Assembly: GCA_006176705.1 (NCBI GenBank)
Contig: QRFJ01001032.1
Span: forward strand, 62,001 to 126,000
Direction of reading: 5' to 3'
DNA: 64,000 nucleotides
DNA from: Cocos nucifera
Taxonomy: Eukaryota > Streptophyta > Magnoliopsida > Arecales > Arecaceae
Under the pieces are notes generated by a model. It did no database searches. It was given only the letters and a program-made list of their open reading frames with translations, and was not told where the DNA came from. The position numbers were made by a program, and so were the translations under genes. Below are positions 11,235 through 23,337 of this stretch, piece after piece. Each line of letters starts with the position of its first letter. Positions within the stretch are counted from its first letter, which is position 1.

Positions 11235-14200
11235 AGCCAATTGGCTACAAGTCTAAGTCCCATCTTCTCAAGGTGGGCTTTGATTTTTTGTTGTCCCAAC
11301 AGCTTTGTAAGTGGGTTTGCCACATTGTCTTGTGAAGTTGACTCTCTTGACCTCGACGTAACCCTTCTCGAGGTAATCGCAGGATGAGGTGGTATCGCCG
11401 CTCAATGTGCTTGGATTTTTGGTGAGACCTTGGCTCCTTAGCAAGGGCTATGGCACCATTGTTGTCATAGTATAGAGGAATGGCATCTGATGGCATTACT
11501 CCAATTTCTGCAGCAAACTTCTTATACCAGAATGCTTCCTTCTGCAGCCTTTGATGCAGCGATATATTCTGCTTCCATGGTGGAATCTGCTATCACGGTT
11601 TGCTTGAAACTCTTTCAGCTGACAGCACCACCATTACACATAAATAGACTCCCAGATGTCGACTTTCGATCATCTACATCGGACATGAAATCCGAGTCTG
11701 TGTATCCCTGGACTTGGAGTTCTCTGTTACCAAAGACCAACATCATATCCTTAGTTCTTCTCAAGTACTTAAGGATACATTTCACAGAAGTCCAGTGTTC
11801 TTCATCTGGATTTGACTGATATCTGCTTGTGACACTCACAGCATGGGCTATATCAGGTCGTGTACATAGCATGGCATACATGAGGCTCCCTATTGCAGAA
11901 GCATAAGGGATCTTGCTCATGCATTCTATTTCCTCAGGTGTGCTTGGGGCACATCTTCTTGGAAAGATGAATACCATGTCTGAAGGGTATTAATCCCCTC
12001 TTAGAGTTTTCCATACTAAACCTCTTTAGTACTTCCTCTATGTACATCTTCTATGAAAGTCCTAGCATCCTATTCGGTCTATCCCTATAGACCTTAATTA
12101 CTAGAATAAAGGATGCTTCACCTAGGTCTTTCATGGAGAATTCCTTGGATAACCATATTTTGACTGTGTCAACATAGAAATATCATTTTCCAATAAGGAG
12201 GATGTCATCCACGTACAATACGAGGAAGACAACAGCGCTCCCACTGATCTTTTTGAAGACACATGGTTTCCTCCTCATTTTTGATGAAACCAAAAGATTT
12301 TGATCACATCATTGAAACGAGTGTTCCAGCTCTGAGATGCTTGCTTAAGTCCATATATGGACCTTTGCAGCTTGCAAACCTTGTGATCAGCATCACTGGA
12401 TGTGAAACCTAGCGGCTGTTCCATATAGATATCTTCCTCAAGATATCCATTTAAGAATGCCATTTTCACATCCATTTGCCATATTTCATAATCGAAATAG
12501 ACTGCAAAAGCAAGCAATGTGCGGATGGATTTTAGCATAGGCCACTGGACAAAAGGTATCCTGATAGTCAATGCCTTCGCATTGACTATAACCTTTTGCC
12601 ACTAGTCTAGCCTTGAATGTCTCCACATTCCCATCTGCACCAATCTTTCTCTTGAAGATCCATTTACACCCAATAGGTACTATACCTTCTGGTGGATCTA
12701 CCAAGGTCCAGACTTGGTTTGAGTGCATCGAGTCAATTTCTGACTTCATTGCCTCTAGCCATTTCTCAGAGTTGATATCTTATATCATCCTCGTTGTAGG
12801 TTTTGGGATCATCACCATGAAGCACCATTACCTACGAGGAATATTTCCTCTACTTCCTCTGAAAAATACCTAAGTACCTTTCAGGAGGACGGAAAACTCT
12901 TTCCGATCTATGAGGTGGAGGAAGGTAGTGTTCTTATTGGCTCAACCTGATTTGGTTCCATTGGTCCTTAGCTCATTGCTACTTGTGAGACTTTCTCATC
13001 AAGCTTAATCTGCTTTCCAATGCCGCTATCTTGAATAAACTATTTTTCAAGAAAGATGGCATGTCGACTCACAATCACATTATGGTCTTCTGAAATATAG
13101 AAATAGTATCCTAATGACTCTTTAGGATATCCTATGAATCGAGCTCTGAAAGGACCTAAACTCTAACTTGTCCGCTTGTTGTCTTTTGACATGAGCTAGA
13201 CAACCCCAAATTCTGAGATGACTCAGACTTGGTTTCTTACCGTGCCATATCTCATATGGTGTGGTAGGAATGATTTTAGAGGGAAACCCTATTCAGTAGA
13301 TAAATTGAAGTTAACAATAAGTATCCCCAAAGAAAATCAGGGAGGTCTGTGAAGCTCATCATGGATCGGACCATATCCAATAGAGTCTGATTTCTCCATT
13401 CTGAAACCCCGTTGAGTTGAGGTATTCCTAGTGGAGTCCATTGAGAGACTATGCCATTTTCCTTGAGATAGTCTAGGAATTCCGACTAAGGTATTCACCT
13501 CCTCGATCTGATCGAAGAATCTTAATGGATTTTTTAGTTTATTTTTCTACTTCATGTCTGAATTCTTTGAACTTTTCAAAAGCTTCAGACTTGTGTCTCA
13601 TAAGATACACATACCCATACCTAGATAAATCATCGATAAAGATAATGAAGTAGACAAAATTGCCTCTAGCCGACACATCAAATGGGCCGCACACATCAGT
13701 ATGTACTAGGGCAAGAGAGATTCTGTGGCCCTTTCTCCCATGTCCTACAAAAGGGAGTTTAGGTCATTTTGCCTTGAAGACAGATTCACAAGTTGGATAT
13801 GACTCGAAAAGTCAATGGACTCAATAGCCTGATTTTTCTCCAATTTGTTGAACCCTATCTTCTGCTATATGACCTAATCTCAGGTGCCATAGATACCTAT
13901 CATTTGGACTATCCCTAAGGTCATTTTGTTTGGCATTCATATTTTGCTCGATAGTTAGAACAGATACATCAATATGTAGCTGATAAAGATCGTTAATAAG
14001 AAAACCATTTGCAATTTTATTTCTTTCATAAAGAATGTTAAATGGTCCTTAAGAGAAGGTAATTACATAGCCTTCTTAGTGCTAAGCATGAAACAGAAAT
14101 CAAATTCCTTACTTGCTGTAGGCACATAATAACAGTCTTTCAAGAACTAAGTCTAAACCTAGATGGTAATCACAAGAGGGTATGGTTTCCATGACCACTA

Positions 14201-14470
14201 GCAGCAACTCTTGCTCCATTATCCGATGCATAGGATCATGTCTCCATCCCTCAGCCTCCTGCTATCCTCAAGATCCTACATGGAAGTGCATAGATGAGCA
14301 CTAGAACTAGAGTCAAGCACCCAACTGGATGCAGAAGAAACTGTAAGGTTAGACTCAATAACGAGCATACCTCCAGAAGGATCCTTCCTTCTTGTTCTTC
14401 AGGCTGGCCAGGTAAGTAGGGCAGTTTCGCTTTCAGTGATCGTCTGTGTTGTAATAGAAATATTTTCTTT
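11235..14470 (-). pseudogene. B2 internal 1 pol (RNase H, RT, integrase, protease), cut by gap
   Basis: A second copy of the pol gene at 18345-21540. Reading on the minus strand from the right: protease text (about 14100-14400), integrase pieces (about 13200-13900), reverse transcriptase (12275-12749 with VWTLVDPPEG, IGCKWIFKRK and YGLKQAS; YVDD encoded at 12204-12215), then the RT end and RNase H (11245-11977, including TDSDF and LYYDNNGAIAL). It codes for the polyprotein enzymes that copy and integrate the element. Many one- and two-base indels relative to internal 2 split every domain. It stops at the run of N inside the zinc-knuckle region, so gag is missing from the assembly here. The forward frames at 11129, 11490 and 12613 are shadows. 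Confidence 0.85.
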
Positions 14471-14495
14471 NNNNNNNNNNNNNNNNNNNNNNNNN
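14471..14495. other. Assembly gap (25 N)
   Basis: Twenty-five N. Left flank corresponds to about 21550 in internal 2 (start of the zinc knuckle), right flank to about 30021 (inside the 5' LTR of C). Relative to internal 2 about 8.5 kb is missing: gag, the left leader and most of C. Twenty-five N is therefore a placeholder, not a measured size. Confidence 0.98.
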
Positions 14496-15158
14496 TATGT
14501 CAGCACATTGGATCAATCGTTGGATCGAATTGCGGCCCATCCGATTCACGTAGAAAGAAGGCTTCTGATCTATAGGTTAACATCGGGGATGAATTCAGCC
14601 ATGGATCTCGACCGGACTGCGGATCGCCATCAGTGCCTTCTTTTCGACCGCTGATCGAAGTTTCAGTGAAAACTCGCTCGTTGGATCAGCCAAAATCTTC
14701 AAATTGCCCTTCTTGGACATGCCACGAGCCTGTGTTGCATGCGACCACCGCGTTTTCAGCCCAATCGAAGCGCTTTTTTAACGTTGAAATGACCCGAAAT
14801 ATCCTTCGGTTGGTCCCACCGTGCATCACGAAAATGCTGACATTCATCCTGAGTTCAGGCGTTGGCATCGGCAGGTTGGTCGCTATTCGATCAAATTGGG
14901 CCAAATCGCTGAACCGATTTTTCTTTGAACCGATCGAACCGAACTTAGATTTTTTTTAAAAAAAAAAATTCAATTCTGCGGATCGTTTGAAGTCTCTGTT
15001 TTGGCCTAAATTTATTTCATTTGAACCAGAAAAATAAAGATTTCACATTTGGTAGCCTTTTTTCCTACACAAGATTAAAAAAGTATCAATTTCTAAAGAA
15101 ATAGTTTTAATATTTTTAATAATTATTACTTTTTATTAGTATATTTTACCACTTATCA
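14496..15158 (-). mobile_element. Fragment of gypsy C (second copy of its 5' LTR)
   Basis: Corresponds to 30021-30678, the last third of the C 5' LTR, ending in the same ACTTATCA and followed by the same ATATC flank (15159-15163). It therefore sits at exactly the same base of the B2 leader as the complete C. Differences from 30021-30678 are mainly one- or two-base indels. The frames at 14436, 14633 and 14686 lie in this LTR and are not genes. Confidence 0.88.
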
Positions 15159-15969
15159 ATATCTTAGATTATGAAATTCTTAATTTTAGATCTTAATTTA
15201 ATTTCATAATCTTAATTCTAATTAAAAGGGTTCATTAAACAAAATATGCACAATAAATACTAGGGTTTTCAGGAATCTAGGTTTTTTGCAGAAAGTGTTT
15301 TGGATTTCGATTAAGGACAATATGCGCCAGCACCCCTACACGTCATAAGAAAACCCCATCGGATTGAGGGAGAGGCGCCTTTAAACTCTTCTTTATTCTT
15401 ATGACTGCGACAGCCAAGAGGAATGCCTAATCAGGAACATGTCATACTACAAATAAGTTTAGATTATATCATATATTCATATACAATTAGATTAATCAGG
15501 ATTTTTGCATACATCTCATGTATCGAATCATGACATTTTCAGATCTAAATATCTCATAATATTTTAAAAATTAGATTTAAATTAATCTTATCAAAATAAA
15601 CTCTAATTCTAGATAAACTATGTAGAATATTTCTACAACTAGTTAGACAGCTCAATCATATTCTCAAATGATATAAAATTAATAATTTTATTTGCTTTTT
15701 TAGTATTATTACAATTAATTATTGATCAAAAAATAGTAAATAAATAGATCTAAAATATTGATTTATCAAATTAAATTATACAGAGACATTGCAGAGCTAT
15801 TCTATTTGAACAGCCATGCATATTGGTCTAATCTTAGATCCAATCATAATTTTAATTTTTCTATTTTAGATCTAATCACATCTTATGTGACATCAAAATC
15901 ATATATTTTTGATTAGAATAAGTTAAAAAATTAAATCTAAATACATTTAAACCTTGGCTTGCATACTAG
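15159..15969 (-). other. B2 internal 1 leader, primer-proximal part
   Basis: Matches 30679-31518: the ATATC target copy (15159-15163), then non-coding A/T-rich leader, the structured element at about 15308-15434, and a damaged primer site at about 15956-15967 (plus ggcttgcatacta where the other copy has ggctctgatacta). No open frame. Confidence 0.85.
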
Positions 15970-18330
15970 TGAAGGAAAATTCTTTGATTTTCGGAATATA
16001 GCAAGTCGGAGCCGACCAGGTCCGTTCAGATCTTGATCGGATCAAGAGATATATTTTCAAAAAAATTTTTCTTATAAAATTGATTTCAGACTGGATGTTC
16101 AGATCTGATTTTTATTATTCTAATAATAAAAATAAAATAATAGATAAATATAACATATTATATTATTATGATCTAATTTATCTATGTATTTGTTGTAATA
16201 ATAAAATTCACGTATATATCAAAAATCCCTGTCTTTATAATGATGTAATTCGTGTTTAGCCCCAAGCAGGAGTTTGGATCGGTAGTTCCACAGCCATTAG
16301 TGCCTGGCCTCTACTATGTATCCACTGCTAGATCTGGAGATCCTCTTCTTCTCTTCATGACACCAAAAATATGAAAATTGATTGGAGGATCTTCAAAAAT
16401 AGCTTTTGAAGATCAGTAGTTGTCCTAACAGCGTAGAGCCTTCTAGCTCTTTCGCCTTTCTCTCCCTAGATTGCCACAACTTAGATCCCAAACTACTTTG
16501 AGGTGGAGAGAGAGAGGAAAGAAGATGGACTTGGCATGGAGGAGGAGAGAGAGGAGCTTTGGGGTGTGGGAATTTCATCTATTTTGAGTTGTGGCGCAGG
16601 GTTTTAATTATAGACTGATGCGGATCCAACTCCTCTTCTTCCACAACCAATCACAATCATGTGAATAGATCTAAATCTGATGGAATAGAGTCCTTGATTA
16701 TCCTTAGATGGCCTAAGACCAGTCAAGAATGGTTCTTAAGGAAGTTCTAATAAGGAATCCAAAAGAGAAGATATAGATCCATTCCAACAGGGACTCCTGA
16801 GCGCCTAAACATAACTGGGCGCAGCCACCCTTGGCGTTGCGCCCTCCTTGCCCTTGGCCCTCCTTACCAAGGTTCTGGCAGGGGGACAAGCCCCCTACCA
16901 GTCTCTCAATAGGTGCCATGATACGTGGACAGATGTGGTCAAAAGTCAAAGTGTCAATGGTCAACGTTTGACCAGTCAAAGGTAGACTTTTGACCAAAGT
17001 CAAAGAACAAGAAATGGCAGGTGACCAAAAATGGCAGGTAATGTCTTACAAAATAAGACAACCTTTTCTGACTTGGACAACCTCCAGTCAGACCATATGA
17101 AGGCCTCTGATTGAGCACAAACTCCTTTGGCTCAGTCAGGACAACTTATTTATGATAGTAAAAGAAGAACGTTAGGTTCAATCGAGTGCTAGCACGATTT
17201 CCTTGAACCTAATTGAATCTCATTCAGATCAATTGAACTAGATCAGTTCAATTGATGATCACCAGATTCAAACCCTTGTTTGTGTGACCCAGTTAGGTTC
17301 AATTCTGTATGGTAATGGGATATGTCATGATCTCTATCATCGACATCATCGAAACTCCTTTCGATGGATCAGAACTCTTCTGATTCGAACAGCTAGAATG
17401 ATCGATCATCTAAATCATTCTAATTGCTCCCAAAATCCACCAGTGACACCTAGCAGTATATGGTGGCAACCCATCAGAGCTGAATGCGAACCTCTTGGTG
17501 CAGCTACCTGTGTGATTAAGTTCTTCTATCTTGAGCCCCGATCAGATTAGGGTTAAGGTGAACTCGTCAAACCCTAGTCTCTGTCATATGATGTAATCAT
17601 TCGATTCGAGTCCAATGTGAAAATCTAAATAGAAACTCTTTCTATTATTTCACTCTACCATGGCCATGGGCTTCTGGACTTGATTCTCATGATCATCATA
17701 GGGCTGCTCCTCTACCACCGAGGTAGATAGATTCCATCTTGATGCAATCCAGTTCCTACAATGAACATGCTATAGCCAACATACACCTCAGGGTTCCATA
17801 TGGCTAGGAGACCGAGTAATGGTGTAGTCAAACTATAACACCCTCAAGGTGAACTGCCGATGCACCTCAGGTCAAAGAACCAGACACACTACTGCAGCAT
17901 CGAGTCAGTCATTGACGAGAAGGTAGACTCCCTAATGACTACTCGAGGTGGTCACGCTCAGTGCCCTCGTTCTCTAACGAGTACCTGTACTCTCGCTCCG
18001 GTGTCTCCACACCGTAGACTCAAGACTCATCTACTAAAGAGAAGCGATTGTACACCAACCTTTCCGGATCAATCACCATCCTCGTGATGATCCTATGGTC
18101 GGGAGCATTTTATGAGTTAATAATGATTATTCATGTCTTAAATTTTCAACTCTTTGAAAATATGAATTATCATTACCATTAACTCAAAGGATGTATCACA
18201 GACACTAAATACACATATGTGATAGAAAATAACCCATTTTATTGATTATTAGTCAAAATTATAATTTTGCCCCTAGAAGTGTATTACAAGTGTCAGCCAA
18301 TTCTGGCTTCTAGGGCACATATATCTAACA
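15970..18330 (-). repeat. B2 LTR2 (middle LTR)
   Basis: Full-length LTR between the two internal regions, start TGAAGG and end CTAACA as in the others. The left part (to about 17100) carries many small insertions and deletions relative to LTR1 and LTR3, whereas the right part (17150-18330) is nearly identical to them. Like LTR3 it has an extra G/C block near 16830-16870. The frames at 16393, 16713, 17284 and 17860 are LTR sequence. Confidence 0.92.
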
Positions 18331-18345
18331 ATCTCCCACTTGTCC
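18331..18345 (-). other. Polypurine tract, B2 internal 2
   Basis: Same sequence as at 11217-11231, directly between LTR2 and the pol stop codon. Confidence 0.9.
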
Positions 18346-20059
18346 TAAAGCCAATTGGCTACAAGTCTAAGTCCCATCTTCTCAAGGTGGGCTTCGATCT
18401 TCTGCTGGCCCAACGGCTTTGTAAGTGGGTCTGCCACATTATCTGTGGAGTTGACTCTCTTGACCTCGACGTAACCCTTCTCGAGGTAATCGCGGATGAG
18501 GTGGTATCGCCGCTCAATGTGCTTGGATTTCTGGTGAGACCTCGGCTCCTTAGCAAGGGCTATGGCGCCATTGTTGTCGCAGTATAGAGGAATGGCATCT
18601 GATGGCATTACTCCAATTTCTGCAGCAAACTTCTTGTACCAGAATGCTTCCTTCGCAGCCTCTGATGCAGCGATATATTCTGCTTCCATGGTGGAATCTG
18701 CTATCACCGTTTGCTTGGAACTCTTCCAGCTGACAGCACCACCATTGCACACAAACAGACTCCCAGATGTCGACTTTCGATCATCTATATCGGACATGAA
18801 ATCCGAGTCTGTGTATCCCTGGACTTGGAGTTCTCCATTACCAAAGACCAACATCATATCCTTAGTTCTTCTCAAGTACTTAAGGATACATTTCACAGAA
18901 GTCCAGTGTTCTTCACCTGGATTTGACTGATATCTGCTTGTGACACTCACAGCATGGGCTATATCAGGTCGTGTACATAGCATGGCATACATGAGGCTCC
19001 CTATTGCAGAAGCATAAGGGATCTTGCTCATGCGTTCTATTTCCTCAGGTGTGCTAGGGCACATCTTCTTGGAAAGATGAATACCATGTCTGAAGGGTAT
19101 TAATCCCCTCTTAGAGTTTTCCATACTAAACCTCTTTAGTACTTTCCTCTATGTACATCTTCTGTGAAAGTCCTAGCATCCTATTCGGTCTATCCCTATA
19201 GACCTTAATTCCTAGAATAAAGGATGCTTCACCTAGGTCTTTCATGGAGAATTTCCTTGGACAACCACATTTTGACTGATGTCAACATGGGAATATCATT
19301 CCCAATAAGGAGGATGTCATCCACGTACAATACGAGGAAGACAACAGCGCTCCCACTGACCCTTTTTGAAAACACATGGTTCCTCTTCATTTTTGATGAA
19401 ACCAAACTTTTTGATCACATCATTGAAACGAGTGTTCCAGCTCCGAGATGCTTGCTTAAGTCCATATATGGACCTTTGCAGCTTGCAAACCTTGTGATCA
19501 GTATCACTGGATGTGAAACCTAGCGGCTGTTCCATATAGATATCTTCCTCAAGATATCCATTTAAGAATGCCGTTTTCACGTCCATTTGCCATATTTCAT
19601 AATCGAAATAGGCTGCAACGGCAAGCAATGTGCGGATGGATTTTAGCATAGCCACTGGGGAAAAGGTATCCTGATAGTCAATGCCTTCGCGTTGACTATA
19701 ACCTTTTGCCACTAGTCTAGCCTTGAATGTCTCCACATTCCCATCTGCACCAATCTTTCTCTTGAAGATCCATTTACACCCAATAGGTACTATACCTTCT
19801 GGTGGATCTACCAAGGTCCAGACTTGGTTTGAGTGCATCGAGTCAATTTCTGACTGCATTGCCTCTAGCCATTTCTCGGAGTCGATATCTGATATCGCCT
19901 CGTTGTAGGTTTTGGGATCATCACCATGAGCACCATTACCTACGAGGAACATTTTCCTCTACTTCCTCTGAAATAATACCTAAGTATCTTTCAGGGGGAC
20001 GGGAAAACTCTTTCCGATCTACGAGGTGGAGGAGGTAGTGTTCTTATTGGCTCAACCTG
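18345..20059 (-). pseudogene. B2 internal 2 pol: reverse transcriptase and RNase H
   Basis: C-terminal half of the copia polyprotein. The RT part (19317-19952) starts after the integrase linker and shows VWTLVDPPEG, GCKWIFKRK, LVAKGYSQ, DVKTAFLNG and YGLKQAS. The catalytic YVDD is encoded at 19316-19327 but in a shifted frame, because an indel near 19350 breaks the gene. A second stretch (18345-19124, 259 residues open) holds the RT thumb (SKIPYASAIGSLMYAM) and RNase H with all expected acidic positions: YTDSDF, MEAEYIA, YCDNNGAIAL and the terminal DNVADPLTK. It ends at a stop just before the polypurine tract. This is the best preserved copia enzyme piece in the window. It would act in the cytoplasmic particle, making cDNA and removing RNA template. 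Frames at 18267, 18562, 18711, 19224 and 19723 are shadows. Confidence 0.93.
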
Positions 20060-21477
20060 ATTTGGTTCCAATTGGTCCTTAGCTCGTTGTACTTGTGAGA
20101 CTTTCTCATCAAGCTTAATCTGCTTTCCAATGCCGCTATCTTGAATAAACTATTTTTCAAGAAAGATGGCATGTCGACTCACAATCACATTGTGGTCTTC
20201 TGGAATGTAGAAATAGTATCCTAATGACTCTTTAGGATATCCTATGAATCGAGCTCTAAAGGACCTAAACTCTAACTTGTCCGCTTGTTGTCTTTTGACA
20301 TGAGCCGGACAACCCCAAATTCTGAGATGACTCAGACTTGGTTTCTTACCGTGCCATATCTCATACGGTGTGGTAGGAACGGTTTTAGAGGGAACCCTAT
20401 TCAGTAGATAAATTGAAGTTAACAATGAAGTGTCCCCAAAGAAAATCAGGGAGGTCTGTGAAGCTCATCATGGATCGAACCATATCCAATAGAGTCCGAT
20501 TTCTCCATTCTGAAACCCCGTTGAGTTGAGGTGTTCCTGGTGGAGTCCATTGAGAGACTATGCCATTTTCCTTGAGATAGTCTAGGAATTCCTCGGCTAA
20601 GGTATTCACCTCCTCGATCTGATCGAAGAACCTTAATGGGTTTTTCAGTTTGTTTTTCTACTTCATGTCTGAATTCTTTGAACTTTTCAAAAGCTTCAGA
20701 CTTGTGTCTCATAAGATACACATACCCATACCTAGACAGATCATCGGTAAAGGTAATGAAGTAGACAAAATTGCCTCTAGCCGGCACATCAAATGGGCCG
20801 CACACATCAGTATGTACTAGGGCAAGGAGATCTGTGGCCCTCTCCCCATGTCCAACAAAAGGGAGTTTAGTCATTTTGCCTTGAAGACAAGATTCACAAG
20901 TTGGATATGACTCGAAAGTCAATGGACTCAATAGCCCATTTTTCTCCAATTTGTTGATCCTATCTTCTGCTATATGACCTAATCTCAGGTGCCATAGATA
21001 TCTATCGTTTGGACTATCCCTAGGTCGTTTGGCATTCACGTTTTGCTCGATAGTTAGAACAGGTACATCAATATGTAGCTGATAAAGACCATTAATAAGG
21101 AAACCATTTGCAATTTTATTTCTTTCATAAAGAATGTTACAATGGTCCTTAAAGAAGGTAATCACATAGCCTTCTTAGTGCTAAGCATGAAACAGAAATC
21201 AAATTCCTGCTAGCTGCAGGCACATAATAACAGTCTTTCAAAACTAAGTCTAAACCAGATGGTAATCGAAGAGGGTATGTTCCCACGGCTACTGCAGCAA
21301 CTCTTGCTCCATTACCGATGCGTAGGATCATGTCTCCATCCCTCAGCCTCCTGCTATCCTCAAGACCCTGCATGGAAGTGCACAGATGAGCACTAGAACC
21401 AGAGTCAAGCACCCAACTGGATGCAGAAGAAACCGTAAGGTTAGACTCAATAACGAGCATACCTCCAGAAGGACCTT
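20060..21477 (-). pseudogene. B2 internal 2 pol: protease and integrase
   Basis: The protease active site WVLDSGSSAHLC lies near 21395-21430 and is intact. Integrase follows in the frame 20446-21165: the zinc-binding HLRLGH...CESCLQGK motif (about 20860-20990) and the first catalytic block HTDVCGPF with FTDDLSRYGYVYL. A frameshift near 20600 moves the final catalytic region (NGVSEWRNRTLLDMV; the usual text is NGVSERRN) into the frame 20397-20609, and another moves the C-terminal part (TPYEIWHGKKPSLSHLRIWGCPA, 20150-20425). Protease cuts the polyprotein, integrase inserts the cDNA. At least three frameshifts make the copy inactive. Confidence 0.92.
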
Positions 21478-22304
21478 CCTTCTTGTTCTTCAGGGTGGCC
21501 AGGTAAGTAGGGCAGTTCCGCTTCCAATGGCCGTCGCTGTTGCAATGGAAACACTTTCCTTTGACATCGGCCTTTTCTTCTTCTGCCTTCTTCTTCTTCT
21601 TCTTCCTCCTTCCACCTTTTGCTTTTTCACAGACTTCTTTTTCTTTCCATAAGACTTTCTTTTGGAAGAAGTCCATTCCATAGCAAGAACTGAGCCTTTA
21701 GAACCTTTCATAGAAAGCTCAGCGGTAACCAGCATATTCATTAATTCGGCCAAGGAATTTTGAAGTTTATGCATGTGGTAATTCATGATGAATTGCCCAT
21801 ATGCATCAGTCAAGGATTGCAGAATAATATCGTTCTGCAGGATCCAAGTCCTAACTTCACACCGAGCTTCTCAAGCTCTTCCATGTCCTTGATCATTGTC
21901 AGACAGTGATCTTGGACTGACTGCCCATCACGCATCTTAGCCTTAAAAAGTCATTTCGTGACTTGATATTTGGCTGCGCGACTCTGTTCACCAAACATCT
22001 CCTGCAGGTGAGCCAACATTTGGCGAGCAGTCCCGATATCTTCATGTTGGCGCTGGAGCTCATCAGACATCGAGCCCAACATGTAATATCTGGCCTTATT
22101 ATCTTCGTCTATCCATTTTTTTCAGAGACGCTCTCTGTTCAAGTGGATGGACGGGCTGGTAAGGTGGGAGGGTCCTGGTCCAAAACATGGGTTAACTTCT
22201 CTGAACCCAAAAATAATTTTGTAGTTCCTGAGCCAATCTTTATAATTGGGTCCAGTCAGTCTATGTGTGTCCAGGATACGTGCCAATGGGTTGGACGCAG
22301 ACAT
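21478..22304 (-). pseudogene. B2 internal 2 gag
   Basis: The start ATG is at 22302-22304 (MSASNPLARILDTHRLTGPN), the usual copia Gag N-terminus. Frameshifts near 22130, 21960 and 21815 break the middle, where the text still reads as capsid (GQFIMNYHMHKLQNSLAELMN at 21720-21813). The C-terminal nucleocapsid part has a lysine/arginine-rich stretch and one CCHC zinc knuckle, CFHCNSDGHWKRNC (about 21510-21555). Gag forms the particle and binds element RNA. The forward frames at 21386, 21963 and 22265 are shadows. Confidence 0.92.
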
Positions 22305-23332
22305 TTTCCTGTAGAGAGTCAAAGATTCTAGTTAGATACTGTAATTTTGACTTGACCAATTTGTTTAGGGATTTTATTTTTAAACAAATTAGCTCCCACT
22401 ATTTTCTCGGATCCCTACACTCCCTCTGTAGAGATGCGCAAAAATCTCCATGATTAATGATTTCTAGTGGGTGGTGCGGTCTCACCAACTGACTCATCAC
22501 CTCACCTAACAGTTATTGGTGATGGGTTAGCCAATGAGTGAACAACTCTTGTTCAATGATTCTCTAATCATGGTGCACCCAAACTTGGTCTCTAATTCAT
22601 GAATCTCACCGTATCCGGAATATTGATCCACTCCTTAGTTAAGTCAGACCCACCATTTGCATAGACTGGGTTCCTAATTGAGTCTCTCACCGTATCCGAA
22701 TATTGAGCCCAACTCATCCTCCAGCCCATAGCATCCAATGCCTAATAGACATGGTTGCATCTTCCCGGTGCAACTGAGCCACTGTATCCAGCCGAGAACA
22801 ATCAACCCCGGGAAGGGCCCGCACATCTACAATGGTGGAAGACCTCAGACTTAATCTTTTCTTAGGGAGAATTGATTCAGGTCTCATTAAACTAGACTTT
22901 GGCATAGTCATAACAATTATGACTAACCTAGTGGCATGGGTTAGCTCGGATTATTGACCACCTCAGATCAGAACTGTGTCAACAGATATGGCCAGGTAAG
23001 TGAGACCGGTGGAAGGAATATGCCATTAACTCATACAAGAATGCATTCAGGTCGAGTAGCTTCCAATTAAAAACCAGTCGGTCGTATGTGCCAAACTTAC
23101 CTTAGACACCAAATTGTTGAGCCAGAACCAATTGGGTTAGCCTACAATCTAGACTCTAACCTCTGAGCCTAATTAGGTCTTGCTTGATCGTGACTCGATC
23201 TTGACCCAGACTTAATCCTATTAGGCTGGTCAATTTAAGCATTGTTGATCCCATCTAACCAACTCTTGATTTGATTTGATCAACCGCTTAGACCTAATTG
23301 AGCTATCCAAGCCCGAACCCAGTATTATGAAT
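22305..23332 (-). other. B2 leader, gag-proximal part
   Basis: Non-coding leader between gag and the C insertion. It aligns with 52050-53040 of B3 and 63285-64000 of B4. It contains no long frame and no repeat beyond that. The 65-aa frame at 22714-22911 is chance. Confidence 0.85.
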
Positions 23333-23337
23333 ATATC
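23333..23337. repeat. Target-site duplication of C, left copy
   Basis: ATATC before the C 3' LTR, identical to 30679-30683 after the 5' LTR. The same ATATC flanks the fragmentary C copy at 15159. Confidence 0.95.

Noticed and set aside
14436..14654. 72-codon frame crossing the N run
   Set aside because: Artefact of reading through unknown bases into LTR sequence of C.
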